A stretch of DNA of 64,000 nucleotides, taken from assembly GCA_047608145.1 (NCBI GenBank), contig JASGDC010000021.1, positions 62,001-126,000 of the forward strand, in the 5' to 3' direction. The notes below the pieces were generated by a model that worked only from the letters and a program-made list of their open reading frames with translations, made no database searches and was not told the origin of the DNA. The DNA is from JASGDC01 sp047608145 (GTDB taxonomy: Bacteria; Actinomycetota; Actinomycetes; Actinomycetales; Micrococcaceae). A program made the translations under genes and the position numbers. Below, one piece after another: positions 43,354 to 53,151 of the stretch; the first letter of the stretch is position 1, and every line of letters starts with the position of its first letter.

Positions 43354-44080
43354 AGTTGCAGTAGTTGGTGCCAATGGCAAAATGGGTAGCGAAACTATCA
43401 AGGCTGTCTCTGAAACTAACGATTTAAAAGTGGTAGCAAAGTTAGATTCTGGTTCTAAGCTTGAAGAAATGCTGGAAGCTGATGTGATGGTTGATTTTAC
43501 TCATCCTGAAGTATCGGAAAAGAATGTGCGTTTTGCTATTGAAAATGGCGTGCATTGTGTAGTTGGATCAAGCGGTTGGAATCAGGGGAAACAAGCTGAG
43601 TTGACCAAACTACTTGAAAAGTATCCAGAAACTAATGTGTTCATTGCACCAAATTTTGCCCTTGGTGCGGTAATGGCAATGTCTTTTGCCACTAAAGCTG
43701 CTAAGTTCTTCGACTCAGTAGAGGTCATTGAAATGCACCACCCCCAAAAAGTTGATGCCCCAAGTGGCACTGCAGTAAGCACTGCAGAGTCAATTGCTAA
43801 GGCACGAAAAGAAGCTGGATGTGCACCAATTCCTGATGCCACTATTGATGATGGTGGAGCGCGAGGTGCTGATATTGATGGAGTTAAAGTTCATGCAGTC
43901 CGATTGCAAGGTTTAGTAGCTCATCAAGAGGTGTTACTTGGTAACCCAGGGGAGCAGTTAGTATTAAGGCACGATAGTTTCGACCGGAAATCATTCATGC
44001 CAGGCGTGGTATTAGCCGTGCGTGAAGTCCAGAAACATCAAGGCCTAACTGTTGGCTTAGATAAATTGATGGGAATCTAA
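43346..44080 (+). CDS. dapB: 4-hydroxy-tetrahydrodipicolinate reductase
   Basis: NAD(P)H-dependent DapB (244 aa) of diaminopimelate/lysine synthesis. Dinucleotide turn G-A-N-G-K-M-G-S near the N-terminus; substrate-site motif E-M-H-H-P-Q-K-V-D-A-P-S-G-T-A (catalytic His and Lys). Part of a dapB-(membrane gene)-thyX-dapA cluster typical of Actinobacteria. GGAGAT within the upstream gene is the likely ribosome-binding site. Confidence 0.96.
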   Translation: MIKVAVVGANGKMGSETIKAVSETNDLKVVAKLDSGSKLEEMLEADVMVDFTHPEVSEKNVRFAIENGVHCVVGSSGWNQGKQAELTKLLEKYPETNVFIAPNFALGAVMAMSFATKAAKFFDSVEVIEMHHPQKVDAPSGTAVSTAESIAKARKEAGCAPIPDATIDDGGARGADIDGVKVHAVRLQGLVAHQEVLLGNPGEQLVLRHDSFDRKSFMPGVVLAVREVQKHQGLTVGLDKLMGI

Positions 44081-44082
44081 CT

Positions 44083-44520
44083 TTGAAGACCAAACTTGGG
44101 TTAGCAGCAATCATTGCCTTGCTTTTGCTTTATGTATGGGTAGCATTTGATCGTGCTTTTATGTTAATCCAAGCTCCAGAGCTAATGGCGAAAATCTTTG
44201 GTTTTGCATTACTAGTTATCCCAATAGTGGTGCTTTGGGCGTTATTTGCTGAACTTCAGTTTGGGATGCGCACCAAACAATTAGCTGATGATTTAGAAGA
44301 GCGTAACCTACTACCTGTAGATGATTTACCACGTACACCAGGGGGGCGTATCATTAAAGAAGCTGCTGATGAACGTTTCACGGAGTTTAAGACGCAAGTC
44401 GAAGATTATCCTGAGTCATGGGAAGCTTGGTTTAATCTATCTTGTGGCTACGATATGGCAAGTGATCGCACTAGAGCGCGGAAGGCCATGCGTAAAGCAA
44501 TCGAATTGTACCGTCGTTAA
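44083..44520 (+). CDS. Small membrane protein with TPR-like tail, unknown function
   Basis: A 145-residue protein with two TM helices (about residues 5-24 and 37-58) and a cytoplasmic tail with a single TPR-like helical pair (S-W-E-A-W-F-N-L-S-C-G-Y-D and A-R-K-A-M-R-K-A-I). The TTG at 44083 follows the dapB stop by 2 bp. Comparable genes lie between dapB and thyX in Actinobacteria. Function not known. Confidence 0.75.
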   Translation: MKTKLGLAAIIALLLLYVWVAFDRAFMLIQAPELMAKIFGFALLVIPIVVLWALFAELQFGMRTKQLADDLEERNLLPVDDLPRTPGGRIIKEAADERFTEFKTQVEDYPESWEAWFNLSCGYDMASDRTRARKAMRKAIELYRR

Positions 44521-44550
44521 AGAAAATTTTTTAATGTTATTCTTGAATAG

Positions 44551-45288
44551 ATGACTATGGAAGAAAAAAACACAAAAGAAATTCAGTTTTTATCTGATGT
44601 AAAAGTAGAGCTAGTTAAAGCTGCTGCTGATGATAGCGATATCCTATTTTCAGCGCGAGTTTCCACTAAGGGCGAATCAAGCCTTGAGGATGTGCAAGCT
44701 GATCCAGCCCGCTCCAAAGGGTTGATAAACTATTTGATGCGGGACCGTCATGGTACGCCTTTCGAGCACAATAGTATGACTTTTTACGTGCAAGCACCGA
44801 TTTTCGTGTTCCGTGAGTTTATGCGTCACCGCATTGCTAGCTATAACGAAGAATCAGGGCGTTATAAAGAGTTAGAACCGCTATTTTATGTTCCTGATGA
44901 AAAGCGTAAACTGACTCAGGTTGGTAAAGCTGGTCATTATACTTTCGAAGATGGCACTAAAGAGCAATATGAGCTGACAGTACGTGAGATTAAAAAAGCT
45001 AGTACGCAGGCTTATGAGTCTTATCAGACAATGCTTGATGCCGGTATTGCTCGTGAAGTAGCACGCAGTGTATTGCCTGTTAATACTTATTCAAGTATGT
45101 ATGTGACTATGAATGCGCGTTCTCTGATGAATTTCCTTTCATTGCGTACGATGCGTGAAGATTCACAATTCCCATCATTCCCACAGCGAGAAATTGAAAT
45201 GGTAGCTGAAAAGATGGAAGCCGAATTTGAGCAACTAATGCCAACCACTTATGAGACTTTCAATAAACACGGAAGGGTAGCACCATAA
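44551..45288 (+). CDS. thyX: Flavin-dependent thymidylate synthase ThyX
   Basis: FAD-dependent dUMP methylation enzyme (245 aa). The ThyX signature R-H-R-I-A-S-Y-N-E-E-S-G-R-Y is present (RHRxxS motif). S-T-K-G-E-S and F-L-S-L-R-T are further family motifs. TATTCT lies 7 nt before ATG 44551 without a Shine-Dalgarno sequence, so leaderless initiation is likely. It overlaps dapA by one base (ATAATG), coupling them. Confidence 0.95.
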   Translation: MTMEEKNTKEIQFLSDVKVELVKAAADDSDILFSARVSTKGESSLEDVQADPARSKGLINYLMRDRHGTPFEHNSMTFYVQAPIFVFREFMRHRIASYNEESGRYKELEPLFYVPDEKRKLTQVGKAGHYTFEDGTKEQYELTVREIKKASTQAYESYQTMLDAGIAREVARSVLPVNTYSSMYVTMNARSLMNFLSLRTMREDSQFPSFPQREIEMVAEKMEAEFEQLMPTTYETFNKHGRVAP

Positions 45289-46151
45289 TGACTATCAATT
45301 TGGGCACAGTTATTCCTGCGATGGTTACGCCATTTGATGAAGGTGGAAAAGTAGATTATGAAGCTGCGGTGAAACTTGCCAAACAAATTACTGAAAATGG
45401 TTGTGATGGTCTAGTGCTTGCCGGTACCACTGGTGAAAGCTCGACATTAAGTGATGATGAAAAGCTTAAACTATTAAAAGTAGTAAAAGCAGCAGTAGAC
45501 GTGCCAATTATTGCTGGCACTGGTTCAAACAACACTGAGCATAGTATTGAATTAAGTAAAGCTGCTGAAGTAGCTGGTGTTGATGCATTGCTTGTCGTGA
45601 CTCCATATTACAATAAACCGACCCAAGCCGGTGTTATTGCACACTTTAAAGCAGTAGCCGCAGCAACTAAACTACCGATTATGCTTTACGATATTCCAGG
45701 GCGTACTGGAATCCCACTAACTTACGATACGCTTATTGAGCTAGCTAAAGTAGAAAATATTGTGGCAGTTAAAGATGCTAAAGGTGATATGCCACTTGCT
45801 ACTCGTATCATGAATGAAACTGACCTAGTATTCTATTCTGGTGATGATGGAATGACTTTACCATGGATGTCTATTGGCGCTAAGGGCGTAGTTTCTGTTA
45901 CTGCTCAAGTAGCTCCTAAAGAATTCCGTAAGATGGTTGATGCTGCAACCAATAATGATTTTGAAACAGCAAAAAAAATTAACTCTGAGCTCGAAGCTAC
46001 AATTCGTGCCACAATGGATTACTTGCCGGGTGCAGTTTCTGTGAAAGTTCAGTTAGCAAAAGCTGGAACTATTCCGACTGGCACTTTGCGTCTACCATTA
46101 GTTTCTCCTAGTAAGGAAGAGATTGCACAAGTAACTTCAGTATTGGGGTAA
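45288..46151 (+). CDS. dapA: 4-hydroxy-tetrahydrodipicolinate synthase
   Basis: DapA (287 aa), a TIM-barrel aldolase that joins pyruvate and aspartate semialdehyde. The Schiff-base Lys is in A-V-K-D-A-K-G-D, the catalytic Tyr in V-V-T-P-Y-Y-N-K-P, and G-T-T-G-E-S-S-T is conserved. Translationally coupled to thyX. Confidence 0.96.
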   Translation: MTINLGTVIPAMVTPFDEGGKVDYEAAVKLAKQITENGCDGLVLAGTTGESSTLSDDEKLKLLKVVKAAVDVPIIAGTGSNNTEHSIELSKAAEVAGVDALLVVTPYYNKPTQAGVIAHFKAVAAATKLPIMLYDIPGRTGIPLTYDTLIELAKVENIVAVKDAKGDMPLATRIMNETDLVFYSGDDGMTLPWMSIGAKGVVSVTAQVAPKEFRKMVDAATNNDFETAKKINSELEATIRATMDYLPGAVSVKVQLAKAGTIPTGTLRLPLVSPSKEEIAQVTSVLG

Positions 46152-46180
46152 TTTTCTTATAATTTTAAGGATTAAACAAT

Positions 46181-47893
46181 ATGACTGATACTACTGAAGA
46201 AGTAGGACATTATTTAGATGCCACTAGTTTAAGTAAGCCGTCAAAGCTTAAAAAAGATACTTTACGTGTCGTGCCTTTGGGCGGTCTAGGCGAAGTTGGC
46301 CGTAACATGGCAGTTTTTGAGATTAATGGCAAATTATTAATCGTAGACTGTGGGGTATTATTCCCAGAAGAAGATCAACCTGGTGTTGATATGATTCTTC
46401 CAGATTTTACTAATTTGGAAAATCGTTTAAAAGACGTAGAAGCAATTATTTTAACGCATGGGCATGAAGACCATATTGGGGCAGTGCCATATTTACTAAG
46501 GCATAAACCTGATATTCCGCTTATTGGTTCTAAACTAACTTTGGCTTTAGTAGAGGCTAAGTTAAAAGAACACAAAATTAAAGCCCGTACTCTTCAGGTG
46601 GCTGAAGGCGATATCGAAAAACTCGGTCCATTTGAGTGTGAGTTTATTGCTGTTAACCATTCAATCCCAGATGCACTTGCGGTATTTATTCGTACTAAAG
46701 CTGGTAATGTGTTGCAAACTGGTGACTTTAAGATGGATCAATTGCCACTGGATAACCGTATTACTGACTTGCGTGCTTTTGCTCGTGTTGGTGAAGAAGG
46801 TGTGGATTTATTCATGCCAGATTCTACTAATGCTGAAGTTCCTGGTTTCACTACTATGGAGCGTGATATCGGAAAAGCTTTGGATGAAGCCTTTGCTAAA
46901 TCTGAAAAACGAATTGTAGTTTCTACATTCTCGTCACATGTACACAGAGTACAGCAAGTGCTTGATATTGCAGATAAATACAATCGTAAAGTGGCGTTAG
47001 TTGGTCGTTCCATGGTGCGCAATATGGAAATTGCGCAAAATCTTGGTTATTTACATGTCCCAGATGGCTTATTGATAGATATGAAGAAGCTAACTGATTA
47101 TCCACCAAATAAGACTGTGTTGATGTGTACTGGTTCGCAAGGGGAACCAATGGCCGCACTTTCACGGATGGCACGTGGAGATCATAAGCTTCAGATTGAA
47201 AGTGGTGATACAGTGATTCTCGCATCTTCACTTATTCCAGGTAATGAAAGCGCAGTGTTTAGAATTATCAATTCACTGATGACATTAGGTGCAAATGTAA
47301 TTCATAAAGGTAATGCCAAAGTTCATGTTTCTGGACATGCTTCAGCTGGGGAGCTCATATATTGCTATAACATTATTAAACCTAAAGCAGTAATACCAGT
47401 GCATGGCGAACCACGGCATTTGATTGCCAGCGGTAAATTAGCTGAATTAACTGGTGTGGAAGCAAAGAATATTCATGTTGTAGAAAATGGAGTTTTCATT
47501 GATATGAAGGCTGGTGAAACTGAAGTAGTAGGTGCTACTGATGTTGGGTATATTTACGTCGACGGCCGTACCGTAGGTGAAATTACTGAAGATCATTTAA
47601 ATGATCGTCGTATTCTTAGTGATGAAGGCTTTTTATCAGTACTTGCAGTTATTGATGGTGAAACTGGTGATATTTTATCTGGCCCAAAGATCCATGCTCG
47701 CGGTTTTGCTGAGGATGCCCAAGTGTTTGATAACATCGAACCAAAAATTAAAGATGCATTAGAACGTGTAATAGCTAAGGGGACTAGAGATCCGCATCAA
47801 CTACAGCAAGTAATGCGCAGAGTAGTTGGTACTTGGGTTTCCCGTACTTATCGGCGTCGGCCAATGATTATTCCAGTAGTCCAGGAGGCTTAA
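46181..47893 (+). CDS. rnj: Ribonuclease J
   Basis: MBL/beta-CASP nuclease (570 aa) with endo- and 5'-exonuclease activity in mRNA decay and rRNA maturation. The metal motif is T-H-G-H-E-D-H-I-G-A. V-N-H-S-I-P-D-A and T-G-D-F-K-M-D follow. The beta-CASP part has S-T-F-S-S-H-V-H-R and V-S-G-H-A-S. The position after dapA and before ftsK is the actinobacterial norm. AAGGA precedes ATG. Confidence 0.95.
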   Translation: MTDTTEEVGHYLDATSLSKPSKLKKDTLRVVPLGGLGEVGRNMAVFEINGKLLIVDCGVLFPEEDQPGVDMILPDFTNLENRLKDVEAIILTHGHEDHIGAVPYLLRHKPDIPLIGSKLTLALVEAKLKEHKIKARTLQVAEGDIEKLGPFECEFIAVNHSIPDALAVFIRTKAGNVLQTGDFKMDQLPLDNRITDLRAFARVGEEGVDLFMPDSTNAEVPGFTTMERDIGKALDEAFAKSEKRIVVSTFSSHVHRVQQVLDIADKYNRKVALVGRSMVRNMEIAQNLGYLHVPDGLLIDMKKLTDYPPNKTVLMCTGSQGEPMAALSRMARGDHKLQIESGDTVILASSLIPGNESAVFRIINSLMTLGANVIHKGNAKVHVSGHASAGELIYCYNIIKPKAVIPVHGEPRHLIASGKLAELTGVEAKNIHVVENGVFIDMKAGETEVVGATDVGYIYVDGRTVGEITEDHLNDRRILSDEGFLSVLAVIDGETGDILSGPKIHARGFAEDAQVFDNIEPKIKDALERVIAKGTRDPHQLQQVMRRVVGTWVSRTYRRRPMIIPVVQEA

Positions 47894-47950
47894 CACAACA
47901 AGTTAGCAACTGGCTACCTTTTGTCAGTGCTAACTTGTATCATTTTTATT

Positions 47951-50900
47951 ATGGCAAAAAGAACTTCCCCTTCTCGTAGTACCGCAAAACGTTCTACGAA
48001 GACTCGTCCTACTGCAAAAGCAAAAGATACTGCTTTTAAAGATAACTTTGATTCACCAGAGCCAGCTTGGCTTACTAAAAAAGTTACTAAAGGTTGGGGA
48101 AGTCTTGCTACTGGGATAGGTAATTCTATTAGGAAATTCGCTCCAGCGCCAAGTAAAGTTGAATATAAAAATAAAGATAATGCTGGATTAGTTCTGATAT
48201 TACTTGCTCTTATGCTTGCCGTAATTCAAGTCTTTAAAGTAAATAACTGGTTTGGTACGCCAATTAATTTCGTTCTAACTGGATTTTTTGGCGTATTGGC
48301 GATTTTTTTCCCAATTTATCTATTGTTCATTGCATGGCGACTAATGGGGTATCCAGCTGAAGGCAAGGATACTTTTAGAATTTGGGTAACAGTAACAATA
48401 CTATATGCAGCTATTGCAGGTTTCTTACATATTACTCATGGGTTACCAAAAATGCCTTTTGCCAATCCACTTTTACATAAAGCAGGTGGAATTACCGGTT
48501 ATTATAGTGGCAACTTTTTAGATCATAATTTAGGTAAAACTCTTGGAACAGTTGTACTTGCACTAATTATCTGGATTACATTGACAGTTGCGTTTTACAC
48601 CCCACTCAAGGTGCTTACACCAAAAATTCAGGCTTGGTTTAGAAAAGTTTCAGCTAAGAATGATAAATCTAAAGAAGATGGGAAAGTTGAAACTAAAGAA
48701 GTCGTAGTGCACAGAGTTAACTTGCCTAAATTTAGGAAAAAGGGTGAGAAAGCTCAAATTCAAACCACAAAAGATTATCAATCAAAAGAACTCTTAGATA
48801 AAGATTCAAATATTGATAATACGGATGAGGCCCCAGAACGTTTTGGTTTTGCTAATCTAGAAAGACAGGTCTCTGAAGATGTTGAGATTACTTATCCAGA
48901 ACCTGAACCAGTAGTTAAAAAGAGTCGTAAAAAGAAGAAAATGGATAATAAGGATAACAATAAGACCAGCGCTTGGCGTAGATTGTTTAGTGTTTCATCA
49001 CGTGATGATTATGTATATCATGATGAGGAAATTGAACAAGCGCTTAATATTGTGAAAGCAGGATCTAAAAATCCAAATTCAGCACCAATACCAACAGTAG
49101 AACCAGAAGTCAGTAAGACTGCTGAGGATGCGGTGTTTGATGCTGCAAATCCAAATCCACCAAAGGTATTGCCTGAAGATTTCTATAATCCAGGTGCAGA
49201 TAAAAATAATAAAACTGCTGGATTTGACCCAATTGAACTGGTTAGTAATAAGAAAAAACAGTCAGAACCTACTCCAGCACCAACGAAACAAATTACTGGA
49301 ATTTTTGACTATTCGAGTGCAGTAACTCTGCCGCCTAAGCCGGACTACTTACCTGCAGATGATGATTTTGATACTGGCACTAATCTAGATACAGATTCTT
49401 TGGAAGCTAATAAAGAGCCACAAAACTGGAATTCAGTTGTAAATGGTGATGAAGAGTATCTTGGCTATTATGATAAAGATTTTTTAGAAGACTCTTATGT
49501 TGATTCACTCGTGGCTGAAAATGCTGGTGCGCAATCGACAGAGCCTGATTCCGCTAAAGATATTGCTGCAGATGATGATTATGAAATTGTTACTCCAAGT
49601 GCAAAGCTCATAGAACCCGAAATTGATGATGAAGATGAGGAAGAAGTAATTCCAGGCACTGAGCCTGAGCCAGTTAAGAAGACTTCAAGCTTAGCCAAAC
49701 TTCGTGGTAAGGCAGCAGATAATTATCGTTTACCACCTCTTGGTTACTTATCACCAGGTGAAGCGCCAAAACAACGTTCTGAAACTAATGATCGGGTAGT
49801 GCATGCGTTAACTCAGGTTTTGACTGAGTTTAAGGTAGGTGCTCAGGTAATTGGTTATATGCGAGGTCCGACTGTAACCCGTTATGAAATTGAACTTAAT
49901 CCAGGCGTTAAAGTTGAAAGTGTGACTAAGCTAGCAAATAACATTGCTTATGCAGTAGCTAGTGACGATGTGCGTATTCTTTCACCAATTCCTGGAAAAT
50001 CAGCAATTGGTATTGAAATTCCTAACACTGATAGAGAAATGGTTTCACTTGGTGATGTGTTACGTTCTGATGTGGCTCGCAAGGATCAGCATCCAATGAT
50101 TATGGGTGTTGGTAAAGATGTCGAAGGTAGTTTTGTATTAGCAAACTTAGCCAAGATGCCACACTTATTGGTAGCAGGTGCTACTGGTGCCGGTAAATCT
50201 GGCTTTGTAAATGCAATGATTACTTCCATCATTATGCGTTCTACTCCAGAACAGGTTCGTATGGTTCTTGTGGATCCAAAACGTGTGGAATTAACTGCGT
50301 ATTCTGGTATTCCACACTTAATCACACCGATTATCACTAACCCAAAACGTGCTGCTGATGCATTGCAGTGGGTAGTTAAAGAGATGGACAACCGCTATGA
50401 TGATTTGGCAAATTACGGTTATAAAAAGATTGATGAGTTTAATGCTGCAGTAAGACGTGGTGATGTACAGCCACTACCTGGCAGTAAACGAGAAATTAAG
50501 CCATATCCATATTTGCTCGTAATTATTGACGAGCTTGCTGATTTGATGATGGTTGCACCGAAAGACGTTGAAGATTCAATTGTGCGTATTACTCAATTGG
50601 CCCGTGCTGCTGGTATCCACCTAGTACTTGCGACTCAGCGTCCAAGTGTAGATGTGGTAACTGGTTTGATTAAAGCCAATGTACCTTCACGTATGGCTTT
50701 CTCTACTTCTTCAGTAACTGACTCACGTGTGGTGCTTGATCAACCAGGAGCTGAAAAGTTAATTGGGCAGGGTGATGCCTTATTTATGCCAATGGGTGCA
50801 TCAAAGCCGATTCGTGTCCAAGGTGCTTGGGTGCCTGAGAGTGAGATTGATAGAATTGTTTCGTTTGTTAAGGAGCAGCGCGAGCCTGAATATCGTGATG

Positions 50901-51175
50901 ATGTTGATAAAGTAACTGCGAAAAAGAACTCCGATGAAGAAATTGGGGGCGATATGGATGCTTTGCTTGAAGCAATTAAAGTCGTTGTTTCTAACCAAAC
51001 AGGTTCTACTTCAATGTTGCAACGTAAACTTCGCATTGGTTTTGCTAAAGCAGGACGTCTAATGGATCTAATGGAGTCGCGTGGAATCGTAGGACCTTCT
51101 GAAGGTTCTAAAGCTAGGGAAGTCCTAGTCCCAGCTGATGAATTAGATGATGTACTTCGTGATATAACCGGATAG
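47951..51175 (+). CDS. ftsK: DNA translocase FtsK
   Basis: Septal DNA pump (1074 aa) that clears chromosome termini and activates XerCD. Basic N-terminus, four TM helices (about residues 75-215), a long acidic low-complexity linker (about residues 300-590), the alpha/beta motor with Walker A G-A-T-G-A-G-K-S-G-F and Walker B L-L-V-I-I-D-E-L-A-D, and the gamma winged helix (S-T-S-M-L-Q-R-K-L-R-I-G-F-A-K-A). I chose ATG 47951: TATCAT (47938-47943) has a 7-nt gap, and the upstream in-frame start at 47921 lies ahead of the promoter. Confidence 0.95.
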   Translation: MAKRTSPSRSTAKRSTKTRPTAKAKDTAFKDNFDSPEPAWLTKKVTKGWGSLATGIGNSIRKFAPAPSKVEYKNKDNAGLVLILLALMLAVIQVFKVNNWFGTPINFVLTGFFGVLAIFFPIYLLFIAWRLMGYPAEGKDTFRIWVTVTILYAAIAGFLHITHGLPKMPFANPLLHKAGGITGYYSGNFLDHNLGKTLGTVVLALIIWITLTVAFYTPLKVLTPKIQAWFRKVSAKNDKSKEDGKVETKEVVVHRVNLPKFRKKGEKAQIQTTKDYQSKELLDKDSNIDNTDEAPERFGFANLERQVSEDVEITYPEPEPVVKKSRKKKKMDNKDNNKTSAWRRLFSVSSRDDYVYHDEEIEQALNIVKAGSKNPNSAPIPTVEPEVSKTAEDAVFDAANPNPPKVLPEDFYNPGADKNNKTAGFDPIELVSNKKKQSEPTPAPTKQITGIFDYSSAVTLPPKPDYLPADDDFDTGTNLDTDSLEANKEPQNWNSVVNGDEEYLGYYDKDFLEDSYVDSLVAENAGAQSTEPDSAKDIAADDDYEIVTPSAKLIEPEIDDEDEEEVIPGTEPEPVKKTSSLAKLRGKAADNYRLPPLGYLSPGEAPKQRSETNDRVVHALTQVLTEFKVGAQVIGYMRGPTVTRYEIELNPGVKVESVTKLANNIAYAVASDDVRILSPIPGKSAIGIEIPNTDREMVSLGDVLRSDVARKDQHPMIMGVGKDVEGSFVLANLAKMPHLLVAGATGAGKSGFVNAMITSIIMRSTPEQVRMVLVDPKRVELTAYSGIPHLITPIITNPKRAADALQWVVKEMDNRYDDLANYGYKKIDEFNAAVRRGDVQPLPGSKREIKPYPYLLVIIDELADLMMVAPKDVEDSIVRITQLARAAGIHLVLATQRPSVDVVTGLIKANVPSRMAFSTSSVTDSRVVLDQPGAEKLIGQGDALFMPMGASKPIRVQGAWVPESEIDRIVSFVKEQREPEYRDDVDKVTAKKNSDEEIGGDMDALLEAIKVVVSNQTGSTSMLQRKLRIGFAKAGRLMDLMESRGIVGPSEGSKAREVLVPADELDDVLRDITG

Positions 51176-51240
51176 GGTATATCCAGTAAACTCTCAGAAA
51201 AATAGGCTATCTTGAGGTTAACAAACTAGAAAGTGGAATA

Positions 51241-51834
51241 ATGGAACAAAAAGTAAGTAACTTTAATATTGCGAATGTACTTACCGTAATTCGTATTGTG
51301 TTAGTTCCATTTTTTATATGGACTTTAATAGCTGGTATCGGAACCTATAAAGAATTTCGTTGGCTACCTTTTTTGATTTTTATTACAGCAGCAATCACAG
51401 ATAAAATCGATGGAGATATTGCCCGTGCTCGTAATTTGATTACTGATTTCGGTAAAATTGCTGACCCAATTGCTGATAAAGCGCTTTTAGGTGGAGCGTT
51501 AATCGCACTTTCATATCTACATGAAATACCTTGGTGGATTACTATTGTGATTCTATTCCGTGAAATTGGTATTACTTTACTGCGTTTTGTAGTAATTAAG
51601 TACCAGGTGGTTCCTGCATCTCGTGGTGGCAAATTAAAGACAGTGTTGCAGATGATTGCATTAGGAATGCTTATTTTCCCTGCTACAGCGGTATTTGGGC
51701 AATTTGGCTTAATCTTAGCTTGGCTGGCATTAATAGTAGCCACAATTGTAACTGTGGTAACTGGACTAGATTATGTAAAACAAATTGTTGAATTAATTCA
51801 GGAACAGAAACATAAAGAACTAGCGAATCACTAA
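51241..51834 (+). CDS. pgsA: CDP-diacylglycerol-glycerol-3-phosphate 3-phosphatidyltransferase
   Basis: Integral membrane CDP-alcohol phosphotransferase (197 aa) making phosphatidylglycerol phosphate. The family motif DG-x2-AR-x8-G-x3-D-x3-D is complete (D-G-D-I-A-R-A-R then G-K-I-A-D-P-I-A-D). Five to six TM helices. The ftsK-pgsA-cinA-clgR order is conserved in Actinobacteria. No convincing Shine-Dalgarno precedes the ATG. Confidence 0.94.
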   Translation: MEQKVSNFNIANVLTVIRIVLVPFFIWTLIAGIGTYKEFRWLPFLIFITAAITDKIDGDIARARNLITDFGKIADPIADKALLGGALIALSYLHEIPWWITIVILFREIGITLLRFVVIKYQVVPASRGGKLKTVLQMIALGMLIFPATAVFGQFGLILAWLALIVATIVTVVTGLDYVKQIVELIQEQKHKELANH

Positions 51835-51854
51835 TGTGGCAGTAGAATAAAATG

Positions 51855-52334
51855 ATGGCTAACAGTGCAAAAGAACTATTAGAGGTATGCAAGCAACGAA
51901 ACTTGAAGATTGCTGTCGCAGAATCTTTAACAGGTGGATTACTTGCTTCAGGAATTGTTGATATTCCTGGAGCAAGTGAAGTTTTTGAATTGGGAGTTGT
52001 TAGCTATACGCCAGCACAGAAAGCTCATGTACTTGGCGTGAAAAGTGAGACTATCGCTAAACATGGTGTAGTAAGCTCACAAACTGCTTGTGAGATGGCT
52101 GTCGGTGTGCAAAAATTAGCAAAAGCGGATTGCTCATTAGCTACTACTGGTGTCGCTGGGCCAGACATTTCTGAAGGAAAAGCTGCTGGTACGGTTTTTA
52201 TTGGGTGCCGAGTCGACAAAGATACTGAATACCGAGAGTTTAATTTTCACGGTAACCGTGAAAAAATACGGAAACAGAGCGTTAAAGAAGCTGTGGCTTT
52301 GCTGTTAAATTGCCTAAAAAAGGATAGGGAATAA
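51855..52334 (+). CDS. CinA C-terminal-domain protein (PncC-type nicotinamide-nucleotide amidase)
   Basis: A 159-residue single-domain CinA-C protein that deamidates NMN in NAD recycling. Motifs are V-A-E-S-L-T-G-G-L-L-A (catalytic Ser region) and T-T-G-V-A-G-P. ATG 51852 and ATG 51855 are adjacent; TAGAAT (51843-51848) is 6 nt before 51855, which I take as a leaderless start. Followed by the ClgR-like regulator. Confidence 0.9.
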   Translation: MANSAKELLEVCKQRNLKIAVAESLTGGLLASGIVDIPGASEVFELGVVSYTPAQKAHVLGVKSETIAKHGVVSSQTACEMAVGVQKLAKADCSLATTGVAGPDISEGKAAGTVFIGCRVDKDTEYREFNFHGNREKIRKQSVKEAVALLLNCLKKDRE

Positions 52335-52390
52335 AACTTTTGTCTTATATGTTGGATACAATTAGATAGAAGTTTTTTGGAGGAAACTAA

Positions 52391-52774
52391 ATGACTAAAC
52401 ATCCAGTTGTAGTAAATGGTGTCGTTCGCTGGCGAGAATCTGGAGTTAAACGTCCAGTAGCAGCTAAAGCTCCTGCGCGCGAAACATTATTCCGCTATGT
52501 TATGGGTGATGCACTCCGTGATATCCGTATTCGTGAGGGTAAGACACTGCGTGATGTATCTCGTGATTCTAAAGTTTCGCTTGGTTACCTAAGTGAAATC
52601 GAACGAGGTAAGAAAGAAGCTTCTTCAGAATTGTTAGCAGATGTATGTAAAGCTCTTAACGTGCCTATTTATACTTTGCTTAGAATTATCGCTGACCGTT
52701 TGGAAATGCAAGCGACAGCTGAAGTACCTGATGCAGCTACTCACTTTAACGCAACGCTTGCAGGTATTAGTTAA
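52391..52774 (+). CDS. clgR: Helix-turn-helix regulator, ClgR-like
   Basis: A 127-residue Cro/CI-type HTH protein. The DNA-binding domain is at about residues 38-92 with R-I-R-E-G-K-T-L-R-D-V-S and V-S-L-G-Y-L-S-E-I-E-R-G-K-K-E. Position after pgsA-cinA and before DUF3046-recA is that of ClgR, activator of clp protease and stress genes in Actinobacteria. GGAGG precedes ATG. The name rests on synteny and motif. Confidence 0.85.
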   Translation: MTKHPVVVNGVVRWRESGVKRPVAAKAPARETLFRYVMGDALRDIRIREGKTLRDVSRDSKVSLGYLSEIERGKKEASSELLADVCKALNVPIYTLLRIIADRLEMQATAEVPDAATHFNATLAGIS

Positions 52775-52777
52775 TAA

Positions 52778-53002
52778 ATGTCTTTAACCTTAAGCAGATT
52801 TACTGCTTTATTGGAAGAAGAGTTTGGCGCAGGCTATGCACACAGCTTGCGCCAAGATTTAATATTGCCACAGTGTGATTTTCTTGTGGCTGATGATGCG
52901 CTAGCAAGAGGGTTTAAGCCTGTAGTGGTCTGGTTAGCACTTTGTGAAGAACTTGATGTGCCTGAAGAGCGACGTTTTAATATTATTCCAAAGCTAAACT
53001 AA
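52778..53002 (+). CDS. DUF3046 family protein
   Basis: A 74-residue actinobacterial protein of unknown function (M-S-L-T-L-S-R-F-T-A, F-G-A-G-Y-A-H-S, A-L-A-R-G-F-K-P-V-V-V-W). DUF3046 genes almost always lie just upstream of recA, as here. ATG follows the clgR stop by 3 bp. Confidence 0.9.
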   Translation: MSLTLSRFTALLEEEFGAGYAHSLRQDLILPQCDFLVADDALARGFKPVVVWLALCEELDVPEERRFNIIPKLN

Positions 53003-53012
53003 AGACACACTA

Positions 53013-53063
53013 TTTTCTTAGAACATACATTCGAATAATCGTGTATATTTGGAGCTAAGAAAA
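53013..53063 (+). promoter_or_regulatory. recA upstream region: LexA-box-like site inside a hairpin
   Basis: A-GAAC-ATAC-ATTC-G (53020-53033) resembles the actinobacterial/Gram-positive SOS box CGAAC-RNRY-GTTCG with two symmetrical substitutions. It sits between inverted arms TTTTCTTAG (53013-53021) and CTAAGAAAA (53055-53063), about 130 bp before recA. Whether LexA binds is untested. Confidence 0.45.
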
Positions 53064-53151
53064 AGTAAAAGTTATTTTTGTCGGTGGTAGTTAGTAGAGT
53101 TAATACCGTCAAGTAATTAAACTATTTAAACAAATTATTGTGAGGTAAAAA

